Numbered from the stretch's first letter, positions 24,303-32,439 are shown. The stretch is DNA of 64,000 nt from Streptomyces rugosispiralis (GCF_024505145.1 NZ_JANIAA010000018.1:1-64000); one strand, 5' to 3'. Numbers and translations: made by a program. The notes: generated from the letters alone by a model not told the origin.

Positions 24303-26014
24303 ACACCCCACTCGTCGCGGAGGGCGTCGCAGATCTCGCCGAGCGTGGCCTCGGCGCGCACCGCGGCCAGCATCGGCTCGATCATGTTGGAGCCCTCGCG
24401 GGCGGCGGCGATCATCGCCCGGATCCCCTTGGTGATCTCGGCCTCGTCGCGCCCGGCCTTACGGCCGCCCAGCACCCGCACCTGCTCGCGCTCGACCTCG
24501 TGGCTGACCCGCAGGATCTCCAGATCGCCGGTGACCGAGCCCTCGTGGCAGTTGACGCCGACGACCTTCTTGTCGCCCTTCTCCAGGGCCCGCTGGTAAC
24601 GGAAGGCGGATTCGGCGATCTCGCCGGTGAACCAGCCGTCCTCGATGCCCTGGAGGATGCCCGCGGTGATCGGCCACCGCGGCTCCTGCCCGTCCGGCAC
24701 CGTGCGGCGGCCGCGTTCCTTGATCTGCTCGAAGATCTTCTCGGCGTCGGCCTCGATCCGGTCGGTCAGCGCCTCGACATACCAGGAACCGCCCAGCGGA
24801 TCGGCCACATTGAGCAGCCCGGTCTCCTCCATCAGCACCTGCTGGGTGCGCAGGGCGATCTCGGCGGCCTGCTCGCTGGGCAGGGCGAGGGTCTCGTCCA
24901 GGGCGTTGGTGTGCAGCGAGTTGGTGCCGCCGAGGACCGCGGCGAGGGCCTCCACGGCGGTCCGCACCACGTTGTTGTACGGCTGCTGGGCGGTGAGCGA
25001 GACCCCGGCGGTCTGGGTGTGGAACCGCAGCCACTGCGCCTTCTCGGTGGTCGCCCCGTAGACATCGCGCATCCAGCGGGCCCAGATCCGGCGGGCGGCG
25101 CGGAACTTGGCGATCTCCTCGAAGAAGTCGACATGCGCGTCGAAGAAGAAGGACAGGCCGGGCGCGAAGGTGTCGACGTCCAGGCCCCGGGAGAGGCCGA
25201 GCTCCACGTAACCGAAGCCGTCGGCGAGGGTGTACGCGAGTTCCTGCGCGGCCGTCGCCCCGGCCTCGCGAATGTGATAGCCGGAGACGGACAGCGGCTT
25301 GTACGCGGGGATGCCCTCGGAGCAGTACTCCATCAGGTCGCCGATCAGCTTCAGATGCGGCTCCGGCGGGAAGAGCCACTCCTTCTGGGCGATGTACTCC
25401 TTGAAGATGTCCGTCTGGAGCGTGCCGTTCAGCCGTGAGATGTCCACGCCCTGGCGCTCGGCGGCGACCAGGTACATACAGAAGACCGGGACGGCCGGAC
25501 CGCTGATGGTCATCGAGGTGGTGACATCGCCGAGCGGGATGTCCTTGAAGAGGATCTCCATGTCGGCGGCGGAGTCGATGGCGACACCGCAGTGGCCGAC
25601 CTCGCCGAGCGAGCGGGGGTCGTCGGAGTCGCGGCCCATCAGGGTGGGCATGTCGAAGGCGACCGAGAGCCCGCCGCCGCCCGCCTTGAGGATCATCTTG
25701 TAGCGCTCATTGGTCTGCTCGGCGTTGCCGAACCCGGCGAACTGGCGGATGGTCCAGGCCCGGCCCCGGTACCCGGTGGCGTAGAGACCACGGGTGAACG
25801 GGAACTCCCCGGGCCAGCCGATCCGCTCGAACCCCTCCACGGAGTCGCCCGGGGCGGGTCCGTAGACCGGCTCGACGGGGTCCCCCGACAGCGTGCTGCG
25901 CGTCCAATCCCTTGGGGGCTTCGCCCCCAAACCCCCGGCCGCGTCATGCTTGCGTGCCGCGTCGTACCGGGCCTGCCAGCGTCGGCGGCCCGCCTCAATG
26001 CCTTCGGCGTCCAT
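24278..26014 (-). CDS. icmA: Isobutyryl-CoA mutase large subunit
   Basis: A 578-residue catalytic subunit of the adenosylcobalamin mutase that interconverts isobutyryl-CoA and n-butyryl-CoA. It has the TIM-barrel domain only; the B12-binding domain is supplied by a separate small subunit (IcmB), which is not in the window. Two residues separate it from methylmalonyl-CoA mutase: Phe at 92 in TIRQFAGF (Tyr in MCM) and Gln at 210 in YIAQKEW (Arg in MCM); these correspond to Phe80 and Gln198 of S. cinnamonensis IcmA. The offset of 12 matches an extra 12 residues near positions 26-37, which include a REP-like palindrome. It overlaps tetR by 25 bases at the 3' end. Confidence 0.93.
   Translation of the reverse strand: MDAEGIEAGRRRWQARYDAARKHDAAGGLGAKPPRDWTRSTLSGDPVEPVYGPAPGDSVEGFERIGWPGEFPFTRGLYATGYRGRAWTIRQFAGFGNAEQTNERYKMILKAGGGGLSVAFDMPTLMGRDSDDPRSLGEVGHCGVAIDSAADMEILFKDIPLGDVTTSMTISGPAVPVFCMYLVAAERQGVDISRLNGTLQTDIFKEYIAQKEWLFPPEPHLKLIGDLMEYCSEGIPAYKPLSVSGYHIREAGATAAQELAYTLADGFGYVELGLSRGLDVDTFAPGLSFFFDAHVDFFEEIAKFRAARRIWARWMRDVYGATTEKAQWLRFHTQTAGVSLTAQQPYNNVVRTAVEALAAVLGGTNSLHTNALDETLALPSEQAAEIALRTQQVLMEETGLLNVADPLGGSWYVEALTDRIEADAEKIFEQIKERGRRTVPDGQEPRWPITAGILQGIEDGWFTGEIAESAFRYQRALEKGDKKVVGVNCHEGSVTGDLEILRVSHEVEREQVRVLGGRKAGRDEAEITKGIRAMIAAAREGSNMIEPMLAAVRAEATLGEICDALRDEWGVYTEPAGF
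25912..25930. repeat. REP-like hairpin inside icmA
   Basis: TTGGGGGC-TTC-GCCCCCAA is a perfect hairpin within codons 29-35 of icmA. The same GGGGC-GAA-GCCCC kind of element occurs between genes at 32922-32934 and 44525-44539. It falls in the segment that is extra relative to the 566-residue IcmA of S. cinnamonensis, so it is probably an in-frame insertion. Confidence 0.65.
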
Positions 26015-26017
26015 GCT

Positions 26018-26055
26018 TCAAAAGTACTTGGACGTCCTACTAATTGTCGACGGGA
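26018..26055 (-). promoter_or_regulatory. icmA promoter region with GGACGTCC palindrome
   Basis: Reading toward icmA, TCGACA and TACTTT are 18 bases apart, and TACTTT ends 6 bases before the ATG at 26014. There is no ribosome-binding site, suggesting a leaderless mRNA. The spacer holds the palindrome GGACGTCC, a candidate operator. Confidence 0.4.
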
Positions 26056-26153
26056 GACTCGCCACACCCGGCCGAACGGGTGACCCCGGCACATGCGTCC
26101 GCGCGCCGCGTCCGGGCCCGGACGGGACGCGCGGAGTGCCTCGAACCCGTGGG

Positions 26154-26486
26154 TCAGACCTGGGCGGGCGCTGGTTCGGCGCCGCTGACCAGCGGCTCCA
26201 CATCGTGGGTGACCTTACGCTCGACGAAGAACGCCGCCGTCGGGATGGTGCCCGCCACCAGGACCCACAGCAACTTGCCGAACGGCCACTTGGCCTTGGA
26301 GCCGAGGTCGAAGGCGAAGACCAGGTAGACGATGTAGAGCACGCCGTGGATCTGGGAGACCACGAGCGTGAGGTCCTCGCCCGTGTCGAAGCCGTACTTG
26401 AACACCATGCAGGTGCAGAGCACGAGCAGCATCACTGCGGTGATGTAGGCCATGACCCGGTAGCGGGTCAGCACGCTGCGTTTCAT
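26154..26486 (-). CDS. DUF3817 membrane protein
   Basis: A 110-residue protein with three membrane helices (YITAVMLLVLCTCMVF, ISQIHGVLYIVYLVFAF-like HGVLYIVYLVF, LLWVLVAGTIPTAAFF). The family signature HGVLYIVYLV and GTIPTAAFFVERKV matches DUF3817 (YdzA-related), small integral membrane proteins of unknown function common in actinobacteria. A second copy lies at 29873-30217. It follows the MarR gene on the same strand after 98 bases. In a few DUF3817 proteins the domain accompanies lipid or quinone genes, but no role is established. Confidence 0.85.
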   Translation of the reverse strand: MKRSVLTRYRVMAYITAVMLLVLCTCMVFKYGFDTGEDLTLVVSQIHGVLYIVYLVFAFDLGSKAKWPFGKLLWVLVAGTIPTAAFFVERKVTHDVEPLVSGAEPAPAQV

Positions 26487-26584
26487 GCCCTGAGCGTAAC
26501 CGCCCGTTCCGGGGCGATCTTCGCCGCCCCCGGTTCTTCGGCGGCTCCTCGGCGGCTCTTCGGCGGCCGCCCCCGAAGCCCCGC

Positions 26585-27094
26585 TCAGTCGTCCTCGAAG
26601 TCCTCCGCCGAGACCCTCAGCGGGCGCAGCATCTCGAAGATCCGGCCGCAGTCCTCGGCGTCGTAGACCCCGAGCCCGAACTCCATCGCCATCAGATCGC
26701 GGCTGGCCGACTCGACCACCTCGCGGCCCCGGTCGGTGATCGAGGCCAGGGTGCCGCGGCCGTCGTTGGGGTTCGGCCGCTTGTCGACCAGACCCGACTT
26801 GACCAGGCGGTCCACCGTATTGGTGACCGAGGTCGGGTGGACCATCAGCCGCTCGCCGATCTTGGACATGGGCAGCTCACCGGCCTTGGAGAAGGTGAGC
26901 AGCACCAGCGCCTCATAGCGGGCGAAGGTCAGTCCGTAGGGTCTGACGACCGCGTCGACCTGGCTGAGCAGGATCTGGTGGGCCCGCATGATCGAGGTGA
27001 TCGCGGCCATCGACGGCACGGAACCCCACCGCTGCTTCCAGAGCTCATCGGCGCGGGCGATGGGGTCGAACGACAGGCTGAGCGGCTTCGGCAC
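26585..27094 (-). CDS. MarR family regulator
   Basis: A 169-residue winged-helix protein. The fold is clear at residues 55-130: FARYEALVLLTFSKAGELPMSKIGERL, then HPTSVTNTVDRLVKSGLV and the wing DKRPNPNDGRGTLASITDRG. MarR dimers sense small phenolic or lipophilic ligands. It lies just downstream of the MFS exporter and upstream of DUF3817 on the same strand, but has its own leaderless-type promoter (TAGGGT on the minus strand at 27102-27107) with the palindrome ACCGGCCGGT at 27107-27116, so it probably represses itself. Whether it controls the MFS gene is inference. Confidence 0.9.
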   Translation of the reverse strand: MPKPLSLSFDPIARADELWKQRWGSVPSMAAITSIMRAHQILLSQVDAVVRPYGLTFARYEALVLLTFSKAGELPMSKIGERLMVHPTSVTNTVDRLVKSGLVDKRPNPNDGRGTLASITDRGREVVESASRDLMAMEFGLGVYDAEDCGRIFEMLRPLRVSAEDFEDD

Positions 27095-27101
27095 ACCACC
27101 G

Positions 27102-27116
27102 ACCCTACCGGCCGGT
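27102..27116 (-). promoter_or_regulatory. MarR gene promoter and palindrome
   Basis: On the minus strand TAGGGT (27107-27102) ends 7 bases before the ATG at 27094. It abuts the perfect palindrome ACCGGCCGGT (27107-27116). There is no Shine-Dalgarno sequence. Confidence 0.5.
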
Positions 27117-27137
27117 CATATCGTGGTCAGCCCTATC

Positions 27138-28493
27138 TCACACTTCGGGCCGCACGGGCCCGGCGACCGTGCGCCGCACCTCCAGCGCCACCAGCAGCGA
27201 GCCCAGCGCCCCGCAGCCGCCCGCCGTCGCGGCCACCACATGGACCGGTACGAACTCGGCGACCGCGCCCGAGACCGCCATGCCGAGACCCTGCGCGGTC
27301 ATCAGCCCGGCCGTCATCACCGTCATCGCGCGGCCGCGCAGCTCATCGGGGACGGCGGCGAAGAACCACTGGTCGAGGCCGAGGCTGTAGGCGATACCGC
27401 AGCCGGTCAGCACCTGGAGGGCCAGCGCCCAGCCGAACGACGGATGGAGGGCGTACCCCAGGGCGGGCAGCATCGCCGCGACGCCGACCGGCAGCGTCAG
27501 CCGGGCTCGGGCGCGCGGCCCCAGCAGCGAGCCCACCAGCGCCTCGCTGGCGACCGCGCCCACCGGCATCCCGCACATCAGCAGCCCGAGACCCACCGAG
27601 CCGAGGCCCAGCCCATCGGAGTACGGCGTCAGCAGGACCTCGGGCATCACCACGAACATCGGCGGCACCCACGACAGCAGCATCAGCGCCCGGATCCGGC
27701 GGTCCGCGAACAGCCGCCGGATCCCGCTCAGCGAGTCCCCGAGCAGGGTGCACCTCCCAGCGGTAGCTGGGGGAGCCCCGCCCCCGGCCGCCTGCCGCGC
27801 CGGGCGGCGGCGGGTGCCGAAGCGGAGCACCAGCGCCGAGCCGACGAGCGCCGCCGCGGTGAGCGCCAGCGCGGCCCGCGGCGAGACGGCGGCCAGCAGC
27901 AGCCCGCCGACGCCGAACCCGGCGAGCTGCGCGGTCTGGGCGGTGATCCGGATGACCGAGCGGCCCAGTACGAAGGCGTCGCCCTCGCCGAGGATGTCGC
28001 CGAGCGTCGCCGACCGGGTGCCGCTGAACACCGGGGAGATCGCGGCGGGCACACAGCGCAGCGCGAGCAGCACGGCCACCGGAATCCCCGGCACCACCAT
28101 GGCGGCCACGCACGCGGCGTGCACCAGATCGCAGACCACCAGCACCCGGCGGGCCGGGAAACGGTCGGCGACGGAGGACAGCAGGGCGCCGCCGATCACG
28201 TACGGCAGCATCGAGGTGGCGAACGTCAGGGCGCTGAGCAGCGGCGATCCGGTGAGCCGGAAGACCAGGACGGACAGCGCGAGCTGGCCGACCACCTCGC
28301 CCAGCATGGAGACCAGATGCGCGGCGAAGACGGCCCGGAACTCCCGGACCGCGAACACCGCGCGGTAGCCAACGCTCCCCGGGCCCCGCGGCGGCCCCTC
28401 GTCGGCGCCGGACGCGAGCTCGGGTCGGGAGGCTTGCGCGCCGGGGCGCGACTCGAGGGGGCCGGTGGTGCCGGGCCCGGAGGGCGTTGACAT
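27138..28493 (-). CDS. MFS transporter
   Basis: A 451-residue major facilitator with a disordered N-terminus (1-40) and about 12 membrane helices; the loop 2-3 region contains GGALLSSVADRFPARRVLV, a variant of the MFS A motif. It looks like an enterobactin-exporter/macrolide-efflux (MFS_3-type) drug exporter. The central cytosolic loop (about residues 225-260) contains a REP-like sequence (residues 241-248) that is found again in an intergenic region. The start at 28493 is 80 bases from the divergent ArsR-type regulator gene, so the two likely share control. Substrate unknown. Confidence 0.85.
   Translation of the reverse strand: MSTPSGPGTTGPLESRPGAQASRPELASGADEGPPRGPGSVGYRAVFAVREFRAVFAAHLVSMLGEVVGQLALSVLVFRLTGSPLLSALTFATSMLPYVIGGALLSSVADRFPARRVLVVCDLVHAACVAAMVVPGIPVAVLLALRCVPAAISPVFSGTRSATLGDILGEGDAFVLGRSVIRITAQTAQLAGFGVGGLLLAAVSPRAALALTAAALVGSALVLRFGTRRRPARQAAGGGAPPATAGRCTLLGDSLSGIRRLFADRRIRALMLLSWVPPMFVVMPEVLLTPYSDGLGLGSVGLGLLMCGMPVGAVASEALVGSLLGPRARARLTLPVGVAAMLPALGYALHPSFGWALALQVLTGCGIAYSLGLDQWFFAAVPDELRGRAMTVMTAGLMTAQGLGMAVSGAVAEFVPVHVVAATAGGCGALGSLLVALEVRRTVAGPVRPEV
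27750..27772. repeat. REP-like element inside the MFS gene
   Basis: The 23-base stretch here is identical to 50986-51008 in an intergenic region. Its core is the hairpin CCCAGC-GGTA-GCTGGG. In the protein it encodes about residues 241-248 (PPATAGRC) in the cytosolic loop between helices 6 and 7, where an insertion is tolerable. Confidence 0.8.
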
Positions 28494-28533
28494 GCCGGAA
28501 GCGTGCCCGTGCGGGCGGGGCGCGCTCTAGTGT

Positions 28534-28549
28534 TTCGGACTGAGCCGAA
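28534..28549. promoter_or_regulatory. Inverted repeat between the MFS and ArsR-type genes
   Basis: TTCGG and CCGAA flank ACTGAG in the 80-base divergent region. TAGTGT at 28528-28533 precedes it and could be a -10 for the regulator. Candidate operator for the ArsR-type protein. Confidence 0.4.
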
Positions 28550-28573
28550 TCTTCGGGCCCGGGGGGTGACGCC

Positions 28574-29560
28574 ATGCCACTGCATATGCAGTTCGGTGCC
28601 GACGATCTGCTGCGCTGCCGGTTCGCCATCTCGCCGCTGTGCCAGACCCATGAGGCGGTGCGCACGCTGCGCCGGACCGAGCGGCACGGCTATCACCTGC
28701 CGTGGCTGCGCCGGGTGCGGGAGGCGCTGGCCGGGCTCGATCTGTCGGAGCTGTGGCTGCTGATGCCGGGGCGCGGCTACACCCCGGACTTCCTGGGCCC
28801 GCCGCCGGAGGTGCCGTACGCGCCGTTCGAGGACGAGCTGGCGCGGCTGCGGGCCACGGACCCCGCCGCCGCCCGCCGTGAGCTGGCCCTGTCGCTGGAG
28901 TGCACCCCGGGGGCGGCCGGGTCCGCGCGGGGCCGGGCGATGCTGGACGATCCGGCGCGGGCCGTCCAGCGGCTGGGGGATGTGACCGAGGCCGCCTGGC
29001 GGGCCCTGGTGGCACCGGACTGGCCCCGGCTGCGGGCCCTGCTGGAGGCCGATATCGCCTATCGCTCCCGGCAGCTGGCCGAGGGCGGTCTGGAGCGGCT
29101 GTTCGCGGATCTGCGCCCGGCGCTGCGCTGGACCGACGGTACGCTCACCATCCGCAACTCCGTGGTGCCCGCCCAGACGCAGGACCTCGACGGCCGGGGG
29201 GTGCTGCTGATGCCCAGCGTCTTCGTCTGGCCGGATGTGATCAGCGGCTTCGCCCCGCCGTGGCAGCCCACGGTGATCTATCCGGCGCGCGGGGTCGGCG
29301 GGCTGTGGCGGGAGCCGGACGCGGTCACGGCGGACGCGCTCGTACGGCTTCTGGGGGCCGGCCGCGCCGCGATCCTCTCCGGTCTTGAGGAGCCCGCGTC
29401 CACCACGGCCCTGGCCGCCCGGCACCGGCTGGCGCCCTCGTCGGTCTCGGCGCATCTGGCGGTGCTGCGCGCCGCCGGGCTGCTCAGCTCACGCCGCCAG
29501 GGCCATCAGGTGCTGTACGAGCGCACCCCGCTGGGCATGGCCCTGGTGGGCGGGGGCTGA
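28574..29560 (+). CDS. ArsR-type winged-helix regulator with a long N-terminal domain (DUF5937-like)
   Basis: A 328-residue protein. The last 80 residues are a winged helix of ArsR type (ASTTALAARHRLAPSSVSAHLAVLRAAGLLSSRRQGHQVLYERT). The first 240 are a conserved domain of Streptomyces regulators (FGADDLLRCRFAISPLCQTHEAV near the start; LADLRPALRW, LLMPSVFVWPDV) called DUF5937, probably ligand-sensing. No Cys metal motif is seen in the HTH, so metal sensing is unlikely. It is divergent from an MFS exporter 80 bases away, the usual layout for a regulator of drug efflux. The ATG has a G-rich ribosome-binding site. Confidence 0.85.
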   Translation: MPLHMQFGADDLLRCRFAISPLCQTHEAVRTLRRTERHGYHLPWLRRVREALAGLDLSELWLLMPGRGYTPDFLGPPPEVPYAPFEDELARLRATDPAAARRELALSLECTPGAAGSARGRAMLDDPARAVQRLGDVTEAAWRALVAPDWPRLRALLEADIAYRSRQLAEGGLERLFADLRPALRWTDGTLTIRNSVVPAQTQDLDGRGVLLMPSVFVWPDVISGFAPPWQPTVIYPARGVGGLWREPDAVTADALVRLLGAGRAAILSGLEEPASTTALAARHRLAPSSVSAHLAVLRAAGLLSSRRQGHQVLYERTPLGMALVGGG

Positions 29561-29582
29561 GTGCCCCGCCCTACCCGAGGAT

Positions 29583-29876
29583 TCACGCGGAAAGGTGCCG
29601 CTCGACCGTCTCGACCTTGGAGGTCAGACCGTCCGTGACACCCGGGCGGATATCGGCCTTGAGGACCACCGAGACCCGGGGCGCCCGCGCCTCCACCACC
29701 GCGACGGCGCGCCTGACGACGTCCATGACCTCGTCCCACTCGCCCTCGATCGAGGTGAACATCGCGTCCGTACGGTTCGGCAGCCCCGACTCGCGGACCA
29801 CCCGCACCGCGTCGGCCACGTACTCCCCCACGTCCTCGCCGACGCCCAGCGGCGTCACCGAAAAGGCGACGATCAT
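29583..29876 (-). CDS. MTH1187 family thiamine-binding protein
   Basis: A 97-residue ferredoxin-like protein: MIVAFSVTPLGVGEDVGEYVADAV at the start, then LPNRTDAMFTSIEGEWDEVMDVVRRAV and VSVVLKADIRPGVTDGL. These match the MTH1187/YkoF-type family, tetramers that bind thiamine or hydroxymethylpyrimidine. The ATG overlaps the stop of the DUF3817 gene upstream by 4 bases (ATGA), so the two are coupled. It may be a cytosolic thiamine-related sensor or carrier; no thiamine synthesis gene or TPP riboswitch is near. Confidence 0.85.
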   Translation of the reverse strand: MIVAFSVTPLGVGEDVGEYVADAVRVVRESGLPNRTDAMFTSIEGEWDEVMDVVRRAVAVVEARAPRVSVVLKADIRPGVTDGLTSKVETVERHLSA

Positions 29877-30217
29877 GCGTTGACCACGCCCTCCTTACGG
29901 GCGCGGGCCGCGATCACCCCGGCCTCGGTCTCCCGCTTGAGCTTGCGCTCGGCGAAGAAGCCGCCGGTGGGCAGGACGGAGAGGACGAAGTACAGGGCCG
30001 CGGTCTGCCACTTCCACTTGGCGCGGTTCCAGGCGTCCGCCCAGAAGACCACGTAGAGGATGAAGAGGACGCCGTGCACCATGCCCATCACCGGCACCGC
30101 GTTGAAGTCCGTGGTGCGCTTGAGCACCGAGCAGATGAGCAGCAGCAGGAACGACACGGCCTCGGGCGCGGAGACCAGGCGGAGCCGGCGCAGCGCGGTG
30201 GCGGTCTTGAAGTCCAC
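29873..30217 (-). CDS. DUF3817 membrane protein, second copy
   Basis: A 114-residue membrane protein with three helices (SFLLLLICSVL, MGMVHGVLFILYVVFWADAW, AALYFVLSVLPTGGFFAERKLK). The motif HGVLFILYV and LPTGGFFAERK mark it as the same family as the gene at 26154-26486. The GTG at 30217 was chosen since it begins MDFKTATALRRLRLVS directly before the first helix. It is cotranslated with the thiamine-binding protein by an ATGA overlap. Function unknown. Confidence 0.85.
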   Translation of the reverse strand: MDFKTATALRRLRLVSAPEAVSFLLLLICSVLKRTTDFNAVPVMGMVHGVLFILYVVFWADAWNRAKWKWQTAALYFVLSVLPTGGFFAERKLKRETEAGVIAARARKEGVVNA

Positions 30218-30379
30218 GAGAGCACCTTCGTGTGAAGAGAGAGACACGGACCAGCTTGTGAAGCAATGCACAAGCTTTCGCCCATTGTCGCAGCCTCGCG
30301 GGCGATCTCCGCCCGGGGGGCACCTCATGCCCCGGTGCTCCCTGTCCGGCGACGTCGCCGGACCGCTAACGTCGGCTCC

Positions 30380-31018
30380 GTGGCTCAGTTTCGGCTCCAG
30401 GGAAGCAGGGTGCTCGCGGTCGACCTGACCGGCGACTCCGTGAAGGCAAAGAACGGCGCGATGGTCGCCTACGAGGGGGAGATGACCTTCAAGAAGAGGA
30501 CGGGCGGCGGGGAGGGGCTGCGCGGGATCATGACCCGCCGGCTCACCGGTGAGCAGATGGCGGTCATGGAGGTGAAGGGGCACGGCACGTGCTACTTCGC
30601 CGACCGGGCGAGCGAGATCAACCTGGTGTCGCTGCAGGGCGAGAAGCTCTATGTGGAGGCCAGCAATCTGCTGTGCACGGACGCCGCGCTGCGCACCGGC
30701 ACCTCCTTCACCGGGCTGCGCGGCTCCTCGCAGGGCAACGGGCTGTTCACCACCACCGTCGAGGGCACCGGCCAGGCCGCGCTCGTCTCCGACGGCGCGG
30801 CGGTCGTGCTGCGCGTCACCCCGCAGACACCGCTCCAGGTCGACCCGGGCGCGTACATCGCCCACACCGGCGGTCTCAAGCAGCACTTCCAGGCGGGGGT
30901 GAACTTCCGCGCGCTGATAGGCGAGAGCGGCGGGGAGTCCTTCCAGATCCGCTTCGAGGGGGACGGGCTGGTCTACGTCCAGCCGAGCGAGCGCAACACG
31001 ATCGGGGGTGAGGTGTGA
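30380..31018 (+). CDS. AIM24 family protein, first of three
   Basis: A 212-residue beta-sandwich (TRAP-like) protein. The AIM24 features are MVAYEGEMTFKK near residue 35, a glycine-rich mid-part, and FQIRFEGDGLVYVQPSE at the end. The GTG at 30380 starts VAQFRLQGSRVLAVDLTGDSVKAKNGAMVAYEG in the family's usual way. Its TGA overlaps the next ATG by 4 bases. Bacterial AIM24 proteins (for example yeast Aim24, TIGR00266 members) are widespread, assemble into trimers or larger rings, and have no settled function. With two more copies downstream it is likely to form a hetero-oligomer. Confidence 0.88.
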   Translation: MAQFRLQGSRVLAVDLTGDSVKAKNGAMVAYEGEMTFKKRTGGGEGLRGIMTRRLTGEQMAVMEVKGHGTCYFADRASEINLVSLQGEKLYVEASNLLCTDAALRTGTSFTGLRGSSQGNGLFTTTVEGTGQAALVSDGAAVVLRVTPQTPLQVDPGAYIAHTGGLKQHFQAGVNFRALIGESGGESFQIRFEGDGLVYVQPSERNTIGGEV

Positions 31019-31668
31019 TGCCGTTCAACGTACTCACCTCGCGGATGGTGGAGGCCCGGGTGATGCCCGGACAGACCCTGTTCAGCCAGCGCGGCGCGAT
31101 GCTCGCCTATCGCGGGGACGTCCACTTCACGCCCAGCATCACCGGCGGCCAGGGCGGGGTGCGGGGAATGATCGGGCGGCGGGTCACCAACGAGGCCACC
31201 CCGCTGATGACCGTCGAGGGCCAGGGCACGGTGATGTTCGGGCACGGCGGCCACCACGTCCATGTGGTCGACCTGGCCGGCGACACCCTCTACGTGGAGT
31301 CGGACCGGCTGCTGGCCTTCGACGGCTCGCTGCGCCAGGGCACGATGTTCCTGGGCTCCCAGGGCGGGGTGATGGGCATGGTGCGCGGCCAGGTCACCGG
31401 CCAGGGGCTGTTCACCACCACCCTGGAGGGGCACGGCTCCGCGGCGGTCATGGCGCACGGCGGGGTGCTGGAGCTGCCGATCGGCCCGGGACGTCCGGTG
31501 CATGTCGATCCGCAAGCCTATGTCGCCCACCGGGGTGATGTTCGCAATAAGCTCTCGACGGCGATCGGCTGGCGCGAAATGGTGGGCCGCGGCTCGGGGG
31601 AGGCGTTCCAACTGGAGCTGTCCGGCACCGGCATGGTCTACGTCCAGGCATCGGAGGAGAAGCTGTGA
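31015..31668 (+). CDS. AIM24 family protein, second of three
   Basis: A 217-residue paralogue of the previous gene. Conserved segments: GQTLFSQRGAMLAYRGDVHF (the MxAYxGxxxF motif), MTVEGQGTVMFG, LYVESDRLLAFDGSLRQGTMF, TTLEGHGSAAVMA, and FQLELSGTGMVYVQASE. The ATG lies in the stop of the first gene, and its TGA overlaps the GTG of the third gene (GTGA). The tight coupling of all three argues for a stoichiometric complex. Confidence 0.88.
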   Translation: MMPFNVLTSRMVEARVMPGQTLFSQRGAMLAYRGDVHFTPSITGGQGGVRGMIGRRVTNEATPLMTVEGQGTVMFGHGGHHVHVVDLAGDTLYVESDRLLAFDGSLRQGTMFLGSQGGVMGMVRGQVTGQGLFTTTLEGHGSAAVMAHGGVLELPIGPGRPVHVDPQAYVAHRGDVRNKLSTAIGWREMVGRGSGEAFQLELSGTGMVYVQASEEKL

Positions 31669-32345
31669 ACGGCCCCGTCATCCATGACGTCTGGACGCTG
31701 CCCGTCGACGACAACATCAATCCGTACGCCTTCAGCGTGGATCTGAACGGTCAGTGGTTCCTGCAGAAGGGGAAGATGGTCGCCTACTACGGGCAGATCG
31801 ACTTCCAGGGCGTCGGCCTCGGCCACCTCGACCACCTCATCGCGCACAGCTTCCACTCCCCGCTGCACGCGGCGGACTGGGTGGTGGCCGAGGGCCAGGG
31901 CAAGATGGTGCTCGCGGACCGCGCCTTCGACGTCAACTCCTACGACCTCGACGACGGCAACCTCTCCATCCGGTCCGGCAATCTGCTCGCCTTCCAGCCC
32001 TCGCTGTCCCTGAAGCAGTCCATCGTGCCGGGCTTCCTCACCCTCCTCGGCACGGGGAAGTTCGTGGCCGCCTCCAACGGGCCCGTGGTCTTCATGGAGC
32101 CGCCGATCCGGGTGGACCCCCAGGCGCTGGTCGGCTGGGCGGACTGCCCGACGCCGTGCCACCACTACGACCACGAGTATCTGCGCGGCTTCCTCGGAGC
32201 CGTCCGGTCGCATACGGGCATCGGCGGCGCATCGGGCGAGGAGCACCAATTCGAGTTCGTGGGCGCGGGGACCGTACTGCTCCAGTCCACGGAGGAGGTG
32301 GTCGCCGAGATATCGGTCGGCGAGACAGGGGGTACCGGTTCGTGA
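31665..32345 (+). CDS. AIM24 family protein, third of three
   Basis: A 226-residue paralogue, the most divergent of the three: NPYAFSVDLNGQWFLQKGKMVAYYGQIDF, then MVLADRAFDVNSYDLDDGNLSIRSGNLLAFQPSLSLKQ, VDPQALVGWADCPTPCHHYDHEY, and FEFVGAGTVLLQSTEE. The CPTPCHHYDH segment near residue 160 has Cys and His that could bind a metal and is not in the other two copies. GTG start overlapping the second gene. It is followed 94 bases later by a MarR gene with its own promoter. Confidence 0.87.
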   Translation: MNGPVIHDVWTLPVDDNINPYAFSVDLNGQWFLQKGKMVAYYGQIDFQGVGLGHLDHLIAHSFHSPLHAADWVVAEGQGKMVLADRAFDVNSYDLDDGNLSIRSGNLLAFQPSLSLKQSIVPGFLTLLGTGKFVAASNGPVVFMEPPIRVDPQALVGWADCPTPCHHYDHEYLRGFLGAVRSHTGIGGASGEEHQFEFVGAGTVLLQSTEEVVAEISVGETGGTGS

Positions 32346-32410
32346 GCACGAAGGTGCGGAGTGTAACGTCGAACAGGTGACCTCTAGCCCGATACATCCA
32401 TTGGTTCGGA

Positions 32411-32432
32411 ATTCAACTTCTATAGGTAGAAT
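32411..32432. promoter_or_regulatory. Promoter and imperfect palindrome in front of the MarR gene
   Basis: A 22-base imperfect palindrome, beginning ATTC and ending GAAT, ends exactly at a -10 element TAGAAT (32427-32432). The ATG at 32440 follows 7 bases later with no ribosome-binding site. The overlap of palindrome and -10 is what autorepression by a MarR protein would use. Confidence 0.6.
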
Positions 32433-32439
32433 ACATCCC

